Positions 32,478 through 40,914 of a stretch of 64,000 bases of DNA are shown one piece after another. The position numbers and the translations under genes were made by a program. The stretch comes from an uncultured Pelagibacteraceae bacterium (GTDB lineage Bacteria > Pseudomonadota > Alphaproteobacteria > Pelagibacterales > Pelagibacteraceae), in assembly GCA_902568235.1 (NCBI GenBank), contig CACFPS010000005.1:32654-96653 (forward strand). Reading direction: 5' to 3'. The notes under the pieces were generated by a model that did no database searches, was not told the DNA's origin, and saw only the letters and a program-made list of their open reading frames with translations. Within the stretch, counting starts at the first letter, position 1; every line of letters starts with the position of its first letter.

Positions 32478-33935
32478 GTGAATCAACAAATAGAAAAATT
32501 TCAACTTAAAAATTGGGAGTTAGTATCTATAAATCCTAATAATAAAAATTGGAGATGGGTAGATTATTTTAATTTTTGGGCTGTGAGTGTGCAAAGTGTA
32601 ATAGGCTTTTCATTAGTAGCATCTTTATATTTATTATATGATTTAAATTCTATTTTGGTTTCAACAGGTTGTTTATTTGCAGCAATTTTGGTTTATTTTT
32701 TTTCTAATTTAATAGGTAAAATATCGCAAACAAGTGGCCTATCTTTTCCTGTAATTCTTAGAATTTCAATGGGTTTCAATGGTGCTCGATATATTGGAAT
32801 GATTAGATTTTTAATTGGAGTCTTTATGTTTGGGGTACAAACATTTTTTATTTCTAAATCTATCGGATATTTAATAAGAATTTTGATTTATCAAATTGAC
32901 CAACAATTAATAAATAGTGAAATTTTTTTATTATTTTTCTTTGGATTAAATTTGATTGATTTTATTTCCTTGATATTAACTCTATTAATACAATTTCATT
33001 TATTTTCAAGGGGACAAGAATCGAATAGAATTTTGATTAATTTTTCATCTTTGTTCGTATATATAGGTCTAGTTGTTTTTTTAATAATTATTGTTTCAGA
33101 ACATTCTAATGATCTATTTAATTCTTTTAAATTAAGTACAGTTACATCTAATTATTTATCAACAGAAAACTTTCTTCCATTGATTTCAATAACAGGAACC
33201 ATGTTTGCTTATTTTTCAATTTTATTACTTGGTTATGGAGATTTTTCTAGATCTGCAAAAAATATTAAAGAAATGAAAAAGGGAAACTTAAGTTTAGTCT
33301 TAAATTTAATTATTTTTTCATTTTTATCAGTTTTAATAGTTTTGGGTTCAGAAATTATACTAACAAAAAATGCCATTCAAATTGATAGAATGCTAACTAA
33401 TCCAAACGATATAATTTCAAAGTTTGATAATACGTATCTTACATTTGTAGCACTATGTTTTATTATAGTTTCTTCATTTTCATCTAACCTAATAGCTAAC
33501 TATATACCCTCACAAAATACATTAATTAATTTTTTGCCAAATTCTTTAAATTTAAAAAAATCTGGTTTAATAATCTTATTTATAGGTTTGCTTGTTGCTA
33601 TATTTTGGCTTTCAATTTTTAGTCATAGAAATGTGTTGATAATCTTTGATACGCTTGGAGCAATATTAGGTCCTATTTTTGGAATAATAATTGCTGATTA
33701 TTATTTAATAAAGAAACAAAAAATAAACCATAAAGAATTATTTTATCCTATGGAAACCACAGAATATATCTATTACAGAGGTTGGAATCGTAAAGCAATT
33801 TACTCTTTATTCATTGGCTTTATTTTTTCTGCATCAACGATCTGGAATATATCTCTTTCTTCTTTTCAGTCATTTAGTTGGATAATTGGTGCCTTTGTTT
33901 CTTATCTATTGTATTATCTTCTAAGTCACGATTAA
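32478..33935 (+). CDS. NCS1 family permease (purine/pyrimidine/hydantoin-type)
   Basis: 485 residues with about twelve helices. NCS1 landmarks: NWRWVDYFNFWAVSVQS at helix 1, the helix 3 region GLSFPVILRISMGFNGA, and the soluble region before the last helices. The family imports nucleobases, allantoin, hydantoins or thiamine with Na+ or H+. Start is GTG 32478. The likely Shine-Dalgarno AAGGA ends only one base before the GTG, which is unusually close; no better start lies nearby. It directly follows the TRAP genes and precedes an alcohol dehydrogenase. Confidence 0.8.
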   Translation: MNQQIEKFQLKNWELVSINPNNKNWRWVDYFNFWAVSVQSVIGFSLVASLYLLYDLNSILVSTGCLFAAILVYFFSNLIGKISQTSGLSFPVILRISMGFNGARYIGMIRFLIGVFMFGVQTFFISKSIGYLIRILIYQIDQQLINSEIFLLFFFGLNLIDFISLILTLLIQFHLFSRGQESNRILINFSSLFVYIGLVVFLIIIVSEHSNDLFNSFKLSTVTSNYLSTENFLPLISITGTMFAYFSILLLGYGDFSRSAKNIKEMKKGNLSLVLNLIIFSFLSVLIVLGSEIILTKNAIQIDRMLTNPNDIISKFDNTYLTFVALCFIIVSSFSSNLIANYIPSQNTLINFLPNSLNLKKSGLIILFIGLLVAIFWLSIFSHRNVLIIFDTLGAILGPIFGIIIADYYLIKKQKINHKELFYPMETTEYIYYRGWNRKAIYSLFIGFIFSASTIWNISLSSFQSFSWIIGAFVSYLLYYLLSHD

Positions 33936-33937
33936 TT

Positions 33938-34942
33938 ATGAAAGCATTAGTTTACACTGGAGTCGAGGAATTAACATATCGAGAGGAAAAAAATCCTATA
34001 GAAAAAAATGGAGAAAGTATTTTAAAGGTCCATGCTTCGGGAATTTGTGGTTCTGATATGCACGCATATCATGGAAAAGATGAAAGAAGAGTGCCACCAT
34101 TAATTTTAGGACATGAAGTAAGTGGAAAGGTTGTAAATGGGAAATTCAAAGATAAATATGCTGTACTAAATCCTCTAATTACTTGTGGAAAATGCGAATA
34201 TTGTTCAAACGACAGAGAGCATCTGTGTCAAGATCGTGTTCTTTTGGGAATGAATAAGCCCCATTTAAGACAAGGAGCATTTGCTGAACTAATAACTGTA
34301 CCAGATCAAAACATATATGAAATTCCAAAAAAACTAGAAATTAAAGAAGCAGCAGTAGCAGAACCTACCGCCGTTTCTTTACATGCGGTATTAATGGCTG
34401 AAGTTTCTTCTAAAAAAAAACTTTCTGAATGTAGAATATTAGTTCAAGGAGCTGGAGCAATTGGTCTTTTATCTTCTTTAATTTTATCAAAAATAAAGAA
34501 TAATGATAACATCACTATATCAGATCCAAATAATTTAAGGTTAAAAGAATGTTCAAAATATATTGATTGTAAATTAGTCAATCCTTCAGATAATGAAATA
34601 AATATTGATGGATTTGACATCGTTTTTGATACCGTTGGACTAGAAGTGTCCAGACAACAGGCGATATCAGTTGTTAAGCCAGGTGGCTGTATAATACATA
34701 TAGGACTAACACAACCATCTGGTCAATTTAATTTTAGAAAAGCCACTCTTCAAGAAGTAACCTTTATAGGAACTTATTGCTACACAAACAATGATTTTAA
34801 AAACACTATCCAAATTTTAGCTAATAAAGAAATTGGTGATTTAAATTGGATTGAGTATAGAGATCTTAAAGAAGGCGCTAAAGCTTTCAAGCAAATACAT
34901 GATGGTACTTGTTCAGCGCCAAAAATTGTGTTGTTGCCATAA
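33938..34942 (+). CDS. Zinc-dependent medium-chain alcohol/polyol dehydrogenase
   Basis: 334 residues from ATG 33938; the open frame continues 20 codons upstream into the NCS1 gene. The GroES-like domain holds the catalytic zinc site ASGICGSDMHAYHG and LGHEVSGKV; the structural zinc cluster is CGKCEYCSNDREHLC. The Rossmann motif VQGAGAIGLLSSLI starts near residue 166. The family includes threonine, sorbitol and galactitol-phosphate dehydrogenases. With the NCS1 and TRAP genes it may form an uptake-and-oxidation unit. Substrate unknown. Confidence 0.87.
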   Translation: MKALVYTGVEELTYREEKNPIEKNGESILKVHASGICGSDMHAYHGKDERRVPPLILGHEVSGKVVNGKFKDKYAVLNPLITCGKCEYCSNDREHLCQDRVLLGMNKPHLRQGAFAELITVPDQNIYEIPKKLEIKEAAVAEPTAVSLHAVLMAEVSSKKKLSECRILVQGAGAIGLLSSLILSKIKNNDNITISDPNNLRLKECSKYIDCKLVNPSDNEINIDGFDIVFDTVGLEVSRQQAISVVKPGGCIIHIGLTQPSGQFNFRKATLQEVTFIGTYCYTNNDFKNTIQILANKEIGDLNWIEYRDLKEGAKAFKQIHDGTCSAPKIVLLP

Positions 34943-35002
34943 TTAAATAGCCAAATAATAAAAAAATATTGAAAATAAGAATTTCTAATTTATAGAAGAT
35001 CT

Positions 35003-35656
35003 GTGATTAAATATTTGTTTAAAATTAGTGTTCTTATTTTAACTTTAATTTTTCCAGCTAAAGCTGACAAAATTCAGGTATTTGAATTTACAGACATAGA
35101 GTTAAAAAACCTAAAGGTTAAAAAGGTTAGAGGATCTGATAATAAAACTAAATACTTAATTGGAAGCAACGAAAACGGAAATTTTTTAAAAGCTATTGCG
35201 GATAATTCTGCTTCCGGACTTGGAAAAGAATTAAAAATTGATCTAAACTTAACACCAATTATAAACATAACTTGGAAGGTAGAGAAAAATTTAGATGGTA
35301 TTAAAGAAAACACTAAAAAGGGACACGATTTTGCCGGAAGAGTTTTTGTAATAAAAAAAACAGGCGCAACACCTTTATCTAATAGAGCCGTTAATTATGT
35401 ATTTTCTAGTAATAATGATGTAGGCAAGAATTGGCCAAGTCCTTACACAAAAAAATCAATAGACAATGTTATTTCTACAACTAAGAAGCATATGAACGTG
35501 TGGGTAACAGTTAAAGCTAATGTAAAAGAAGATTTTAAAAAATTTCATAATCTAGATATAAATGAAATAGACGGTATAGCCATAATGTCTGATACTGATA
35601 ATTCTAAAATGCTAGCAATTACATATTACCAAAATATATATTTCTCAGCAGAATAA
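35003..35656 (+). CDS. DUF3047 domain protein, exported
   Basis: 217 residues starting at GTG 35003. A signal peptide (IKYLFKISVLILTLIFPAKA) is followed by the DUF3047 pattern: KAIADNSASGLGKELKIDL, PIINITWKV, the GHDFAGRVFVI segment and late NEIDGIAIMSDTDNS. The family is exported and predicted to form a jelly-roll-like beta-sandwich; its function is unknown. It stands alone between the alcohol dehydrogenase and the opposite-strand small gene. Confidence 0.8.
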   Translation: MIKYLFKISVLILTLIFPAKADKIQVFEFTDIELKNLKVKKVRGSDNKTKYLIGSNENGNFLKAIADNSASGLGKELKIDLNLTPIINITWKVEKNLDGIKENTKKGHDFAGRVFVIKKTGATPLSNRAVNYVFSSNNDVGKNWPSPYTKKSIDNVISTTKKHMNVWVTVKANVKEDFKKFHNLDINEIDGIAIMSDTDNSKMLAITYYQNIYFSAE

Positions 35657-35657
35657 A

Positions 35658-35798
35658 TTATAATTTTAAATATTTTTTTAATCCCATACTAATGAAAGAT
35701 AAAGCTACAGCAGCCAAAACATCTTCTACTGGCGTAGCGCTCGGATATCCAAAGTTCCAAAGCACGACACCAATTAGCCAAATAATATAAATCTTCAT
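35658..35798 (-). CDS. Small membrane protein, 46 aa
   Basis: ATG 35798 to TAA 35658, 46 residues. Two short hydrophobic segments, KIYIIWLIGVVLWNFGYP and DVLAAVALSFISMGLKKY, are joined by an SATPVE turn, giving a helical hairpin. It fills nearly all of a 190-base gap between a DUF3047 gene and a thioesterase gene and is antisense to neither. Not recognised as a family. Compositional bias (Trp, Gly-Tyr-Pro) suggests a real membrane peptide rather than random AT-rich sequence. Confidence 0.45.
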   Translation of the reverse strand: MKIYIIWLIGVVLWNFGYPSATPVEDVLAAVALSFISMGLKKYLKL

Positions 35799-35849
35799 AC
35801 TTTAAAATCATTAGTATTAAAAAAAATAGTATTTTGATATGATAAATTA

Positions 35850-36242
35850 ATGTCAAAAGAATTTATACACGAAATTAAAGTATATTATGAAGATACTGAC
35901 GCGGGCGGAGTTGTTTATTATTCAAATTATTTAAAATTTTTAGAAAGAGCCAGAACTGAGATGATCGTTTCTATTGGATTGAGTAATAAAAAATTATTAG
36001 ATGAACATAAGACGTTAATAATCGTTAAATCATGCAATATTGAATATATCAAGTCTGCCAAATTAGAAGATAAACTTCAAATTTATTCTTCAATTGAATC
36101 TTTGAATAAAGCTTCTTTTGATATAATCCAAAAAATTAAAAAAGATAAAGATTTAATAGTTAAGGCTAAACTTAAACTAGTTACAGTAAACCAAGAAGGA
36201 AAACCAATTAAATTTCCATCAATTTTAAAAAGCATATATTAA
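35850..36242 (+). CDS. ybgC: Hotdog-fold acyl-CoA thioesterase YbgC
   Basis: 130 residues, the normal YbgC size. The 4-hydroxybenzoyl-CoA thioesterase signature VYYEDTDAGGVVYYSNYLKFLERAR at residues 8-32 contains the catalytic Asp (DTDAGG) and the Tyr/Tyr loop. YbgC hydrolyses short-chain acyl-CoA or acts on phospholipid intermediates and usually sits beside tol-pal genes; here the tol-pal genes are absent from the window. It converges with a uracil-DNA glycosylase gene 4 bases away. Confidence 0.9.
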   Translation: MSKEFIHEIKVYYEDTDAGGVVYYSNYLKFLERARTEMIVSIGLSNKKLLDEHKTLIIVKSCNIEYIKSAKLEDKLQIYSSIESLNKASFDIIQKIKKDKDLIVKAKLKLVTVNQEGKPIKFPSILKSIY

Positions 36243-36246
36243 TTAA

Positions 36247-36921
36247 TTAAGCTAATTTTAAAATTTTCATAAATAAGTCGGTCATTTTTTTTTCATTAAT
36301 CCTTCCCGTGTTTACATTTCTTGGACTTGGATGATAGCATCCAACCAGCATTATATTTCCAGGTAATTTATAAATTTTATTATGTCCAAAAATGATTTTT
36401 TTTTTAAATTTGTATTTAGATTTATAAAAATACTTGCAGGTATCAAAAGCAATTTTTCCTAATGCAACAATTACTTTTAAATTTTTTAAAAATATTATTT
36501 CTGCATTAAAAAAATTAAAGCAATTATCTAATTCCTTTTTTAATGGTTTGTCCCCCGGAGGAACACATTTTAATGCTGTTGTTATATAAGCTTGATTAAG
36601 CTTTAAACCATCTTTTAAATTATCTGAATTAGCTTGGTTAGAAATATTAGCTTTATAAAGACATTTGTATAAAAAGTCCGAAGATTTATCTCCTGTGAAG
36701 ACTCTTCCTGTTCTAGTTCCGCCATGGGCAGCTGGAGCTAAACCCACAAAAAGAATTTTGGCATTTATATCACCAAATCCAGTTACTGGTTTTCCCCAAT
36801 ATTTTTCATTAATAAACTGTTTCTTTTTTTCTTTAGAGATTTTTTTTCTAAAACCAACTAATCTTTTACATTTTTCGCATTTAACTATCGAGTTACAAAG
36901 TTTTTGAAAATTAATATTCAT
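36247..36921 (-). CDS. Family 5-type uracil-DNA glycosylase (UDGb-like)
   Basis: 224 residues. It carries cysteines for a [4Fe-4S] cluster (CEKCKRL near 15, LKCVPPGDKP near 117, NCFNFF near 133). Motif A is VGLAPAAHGGTRTGRVFTGD, with the extended AHGGTRTGR typical of the type 5 (UDGb) group, which lacks the usual catalytic Asp/Asn; motif B is CYHPSPRNVNTG. It removes uracil or deaminated bases and can act on ethenocytosine. It stands alone; a DUF1289 gene lies about 50 bases upstream on the same strand. Confidence 0.9.
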   Translation of the reverse strand: MNINFQKLCNSIVKCEKCKRLVGFRKKISKEKKKQFINEKYWGKPVTGFGDINAKILFVGLAPAAHGGTRTGRVFTGDKSSDFLYKCLYKANISNQANSDNLKDGLKLNQAYITTALKCVPPGDKPLKKELDNCFNFFNAEIIFLKNLKVIVALGKIAFDTCKYFYKSKYKFKKKIIFGHNKIYKLPGNIMLVGCYHPSPRNVNTGRINEKKMTDLFMKILKLA

Positions 36922-36971
36922 TAAATAAAAATTAAACCAAAAAACAAGCTATTGTAGCAAAATTGCATTAT

Positions 36972-37220
36972 TCATTTTTTTAAATCTTTTTTATACAAAG
37001 ATATACCTTTGTTTATTTTGTGTTCATAAGATTCTCTAAAACTCTCTAATTGCCAACCTTTCAATCTTTTTTGAATTTCTTCCAAGTTTTCTTTTTTCCA
37101 GTCATCATTAGTATTTGGATCTTTCCAGATTTTTTTTTCATTATTGTTTCTTCCACATCCATAACAATAACCCGTAACTGGATCAGTTTTACAAATACTA
37201 ATACAAGGAGAAATAATCAT
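36972..37220 (-). CDS. DUF1289 family small Fe-S/zinc-like protein
   Basis: 82 residues from ATG 37220 (an in-frame TTG 37265 would add 15). Four cysteines, SPCISICK and YCYGCGRN, followed by EKKIWKD and a WxxEN element, are the hallmarks of DUF1289. The cysteine pattern suggests a zinc or iron site. Function unknown. It is the last minus-strand gene before the divergent tRNA-Leu/tig region. Confidence 0.82.
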   Translation of the reverse strand: MIISPCISICKTDPVTGYCYGCGRNNNEKKIWKDPNTNDDWKKENLEEIQKRLKGWQLESFRESYEHKINKGISLYKKDLKK

Positions 37221-37301
37221 CTTTTTTATATTATATCCTTTTACACTATTATTCGGATTGGACAAATTGCTTCAATAATATATAAAGCACCATAATTTGC
37301 T

Positions 37302-37386
37302 GGGGCGATGGCGGAATTGGTAGACGCGCTGGTCTTAGGAACCAGTCGAGCAATCGGTGAAGGTTCGAGTCCTTTTCGCCCTACCA
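37302..37386 (+). tRNA. tRNA-Leu (anticodon UAG)
   Basis: Acceptor GGGGCGA pairs with TCGCCCT (first pair G-T), followed by ACCA encoded in the DNA. The anticodon stem CTGGT/ACCAG has loop CTTAGGA, so the anticodon is UAG. A long variable arm and TTCGAGT T-loop fit a class II tRNA. The length is 85 bases with CCA. The trigger factor start codon lies only 9 bases after the CCA. Confidence 0.95.
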
Positions 37387-37395
37387 CTAAATATT

Positions 37396-38857
37396 ATGAA
37401 AGTAACAGTAGAAAAAAAAACAGGTTTAGAAAAAGATATAAAAGTCTTTATTGATAAAAAAACTATTTCAGGTCACCTAGATCAAAAATATGAAGAAATA
37501 AAAAAAGATGTTGTTCTAAAAGGATTTAGACCAGGCAAGGTACCAATTGAAATTCTCAAAAGACAATTCGGTAAATCAGTATATGGAGAAGTTCTAGATA
37601 AAATTTTAAAAGATACAACAAATAAAGTTTTAGAAGATAATAAAATCAAACCTGCCGGACAGCCAAAAATAGATCTTAAATCTTTTGGAGAAGGAAAAGA
37701 TCTTGAATATATAATTTCAGTTACAGAATTACCATTAATTGAAGTGGAGACTCTAAAAAATATTGAAGTTGATGAATATTTTGTAAAAATTGACGCAAAA
37801 GAAACTGACAAAAGAATAGATCAAATAGCAAAAAACCAAAATAATTTTAAAGAAGCTGAAAAAAATTATGCATCTAAAGTTGGCGATTTAGTTTTATTTG
37901 ATTATAAAGCAAAAGTCGATGGCAAAGACTTCAAGGGAAATGAAGGAAAAAATACACAGTTAATAATTGGTAAAGATTTGTTCATCAAAGGTTTTGATAA
38001 ACAATTGGAGGGAGTGAAAAAATCTGAAAATAAAAAAGTTGAAGTTAATTTGCCAGAAAATTTTCCAGAAAAAGAACTTATTAATAAAAAAGCTGTTTTT
38101 GAATGTAAAATAATTTCAGTTAAGAATCCTGATAAAGTAAAAATCAATGATGATTTTGCAAAAAATCTTGGTGCAAAAGATTTGAAAGATCTTAAAGAAT
38201 TAATTTCAAAACAAATCAATGATGAATATAAAAACTCTTTAGATATAATTTCAAAAAAACAAATTTTAGAACAAATTGAAAAACAAAAACTAGATCAGTT
38301 GCCAAAAAAATTTGATTGAACAAGAGGTTAAAATACTATCTCAAGATATGAAAGAAAATGAAATTAAAAATAATAAAAAATCTTTAGAAGAACAAGCCAA
38401 GAAAAGAATTAAAACTGGTTTAATCTTAAACGCATTTGGTGAAAAAAATCAAATAAAAGTTACACAAACAGAATTAAATGCAGAATTTCAAAAACAATTC
38501 AGAATGATGCCTGGACAAGAAAAAATAGTTAAAGAATATTATGAAAAAAACCCTGCCGCTATAGAGAGTCTTAGAGGCTCAATCTATGAAGAAAAAATAA
38601 TCGAAGAAATTAAAAAAATTGCTAAAGTTAAAAAGAAAGAAATTTCCATGGATGAGGCCACAAAAATATTAAAAGCTGAAAATGAGAAAAATTTTAAAGA
38701 AAATGAAAAATTATCTGAACCGACCGATTTAAAAGATCATAGTCATAATCATAACAAAAAACCTAAAACTAAAAAAACTTTGGCTCCATCAAGTGTAAAA
38801 AAAACTAAATCTATCTCTAGGAAAAAGAAAATAGTAAAAAAGGTTAGCAAAAAGTAA
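37396..38857 (+). CDS. tig: Trigger factor (peptidyl-prolyl isomerase chaperone), frameshifted
   Basis: From ATG 37396 the frame shows the ribosome-binding N-domain with the GFRPGKVP signature (residues 41-48) and an FKBP-type PPIase domain ([14 protein letters not shown]). It hits TGA at 38317 after a run of seven A (38304-38310). Dropping one A continues as [13 protein letters not shown] through the C-terminal chaperone domain to TAA 38857, about 486 residues in all. The tail is Lys-rich with a DHSHNHNKK element. It precedes clpP-clpX-lon, the standard order. The single-base lesion is more likely a base-call error than loss. Confidence 0.9.
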
Positions 38858-38889
38858 TCACAAGTTGTATAAGTAATTCGAATCAACCT

Positions 38890-39501
38890 ATGACAACAAA
38901 AATACCAGAACAATTAAATACTTTGATCCCCATGGTTGTTGAACAATCGAGTAGAGGAGAAAGAGCCTATGATATTTATTCAAGGCTATTAAAAGAAAGA
39001 ATTGTTTTTGTGGTAGGCCCAATCAACGATGCAGTTGCTTCATTGGTAATCGCACAACTTTTATTTTTAGAATCTGAGAATCCAAAAAAAGAAATTTCTT
39101 TATATATTAATAGCCCAGGTGGATTGGTCACGGCTGGGTTAGGAATTTATGATACTATGCAATACATTAAACCAGAGATTAATACGTTATGCATAGGGCA
39201 AGCAGCAAGTATGGGTTCTTTTTTGTTGGCCGCAGGATCTAAGGGTAGAAGATTTTCTTTACCTAATTCAAGAATAATGGTTCACCAACCTTCCGCGGGC
39301 TTTCAAGGACAAGCAACAGATATAGAAATTCATGCAAATGAAGTTTTGTCTCTTAAAAAAAGATTGAACGAAATATATTCAAATCACACAGGTAAATCTG
39401 TTAATGAAATTAAATCTGCATTAGAGAGGGACAATTTTATGACTGCAGAAAATGCAAAACAATTTGGTTTGATAGACAAAGTGGTAGTAAAGAGAGATTA
39501 A
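38890..39501 (+). CDS. clpP: ATP-dependent Clp protease proteolytic subunit ClpP
   Basis: 203 residues, full length. Catalytic Ser in [14 protein letters not shown] near residue 102, His in [13 protein letters not shown] near 127, and Asp in the late Glu/Asp region. The start follows tig by 32 bases. It forms the tetradecameric chamber fed by ClpX encoded next. Confidence 0.97.
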   Translation: MTTKIPEQLNTLIPMVVEQSSRGERAYDIYSRLLKERIVFVVGPINDAVASLVIAQLLFLESENPKKEISLYINSPGGLVTAGLGIYDTMQYIKPEINTLCIGQAASMGSFLLAAGSKGRRFSLPNSRIMVHQPSAGFQGQATDIEIHANEVLSLKKRLNEIYSNHTGKSVNEIKSALERDNFMTAENAKQFGLIDKVVVKRD

Positions 39502-39591
39502 ATCACTACATATAGTTTCTCCTCAACCTATACTTGATTATGAAGAGTCAATTGTAATAAAGTATTAAAATTGATTCGTTAAAAAAATATT

Positions 39592-40854
39592 ATGAGTAAT
39601 AACAACAAAAATATCCTTTATTGCTCTTTCTGCGGAAAGAGTCAGCATGAAGTTAAAAAATTAATAGCAGGACCCACTGTATTTATTTGTGATGAATGTG
39701 TTGAGCTTTGTATGGATATAATTAAAGAGGAGAGCAAAGATACATTTGTGAAGCATCAAGATGGACTGCCACCACCAAAAGAAATTTGTAATGTTTTGGA
39801 TGATTATGTAATAGGACAAGACCATGCAAAAAAAGTTTTATCTGTTGCCGTACATAATCATTATAAAAGATTAAATTATGAAAACAAAAGTAGCAAAACC
39901 GTAGAACTTGCAAAATCAAACATATTACTAGTTGGTCCTACAGGTTGTGGAAAAACATTGTTAGCTCAGACACTTGCGAGAATTTTAGACGTTCCTTTTA
40001 CAATGGCTGACGCTACAACACTTACAGAGGCAGGCTATGTAGGCGAAGATGTTGAAAATATTATTTTAAAATTGCTACAAACAGCTGATTATAATGTTGA
40101 AAAAGCACAAAGAGGTATAGTTTATATTGATGAAGTAGATAAGATAAGCAGAAAATCAGAAAATCCATCAATAACAAGAGATGTATCTGGTGAAGGCGTT
40201 CAACAAGCTCTATTAAAAATCATGGAAGGGACTATTGCAAGCGTCCCCCCACAAGGAGGTAGAAAACATCCACAACAAGAATTTTTGCAAGTAGATACGA
40301 CAAATATTCTATTTATATGTGGAGGCGCTTTTGCAGGATTAGACAAAATTATTTCTCAAAGGGATAAAGGCTCATCTATAGGTTTCGGAGCAGAAGTTAA
40401 AAACATTGAAGAGAAGAAAACTGGTGAATGGATGAAAAATTTAGAACCAGAAGATTTATTAAAATATGGTCTAATTCCAGAATTTATAGGAAGATTACCT
40501 ATAACTGCAACACTTGATGATCTAGATGAAAAATCTTTGGTTAAAATACTAATTGAACCTAAAAATTCTTTAATTAAACAGTATCAAGAACTATTCAAAT
40601 TAGAGGGAGTGAAGTTAACATTTAAAGATCAAGCAATCAAAGATATTGCGAATAAAGCTATAAATAAAAAAACTGGAGCAAGAGGATTAAGGTCTATACT
40701 TGAAAATATATTATTAAAAAGCATGTTTGATTTACCTGGCCAAAACAACATAGAAGAGGTAATTATCGATTCCAGCACCGTCAAGGGCATTTCCCAACCT
40801 GTTATTGTTCATTCAAAGAACAAATCTAAAACAGACAAGATTACAGCGGCATAA
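39592..40854 (+). CDS. clpX: ATP-dependent Clp protease ATP-binding subunit ClpX
   Basis: 420 residues. N-terminal zinc finger [12 protein letters not shown] ... [10 protein letters not shown]; Walker [16 protein letters not shown] near 121; Walker [14 protein letters not shown]-terminal domain includes [13 protein letters not shown]. The unfoldase selects substrates for ClpP and threads them through. It begins 90 bases after clpP. A short hairpin (AAATAGT...ACTATTT) follows the stop codon. Confidence 0.97.
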   Translation: MSNNNKNILYCSFCGKSQHEVKKLIAGPTVFICDECVELCMDIIKEESKDTFVKHQDGLPPPKEICNVLDDYVIGQDHAKKVLSVAVHNHYKRLNYENKSSKTVELAKSNILLVGPTGCGKTLLAQTLARILDVPFTMADATTLTEAGYVGEDVENIILKLLQTADYNVEKAQRGIVYIDEVDKISRKSENPSITRDVSGEGVQQALLKIMEGTIASVPPQGGRKHPQQEFLQVDTTNILFICGGAFAGLDKIISQRDKGSSIGFGAEVKNIEEKKTGEWMKNLEPEDLLKYGLIPEFIGRLPITATLDDLDEKSLVKILIEPKNSLIKQYQELFKLEGVKLTFKDQAIKDIANKAINKKTGARGLRSILENILLKSMFDLPGQNNIEEVIIDSSTVKGISQPVIVHSKNKSKTDKITAA

Positions 40855-40914
40855 AATAGTAGTTAATAAGCCACTATTTCCTATTGCAATATATCATTTA
40901 ATATCCATATTTGC

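Noticed and set aside
40854..40879. Hairpin AAATAGT...ACTATTT after clpX as a terminator
   Set aside because: The stem is short and AT-rich and no T-run follows it, so it is not a convincing intrinsic terminator.
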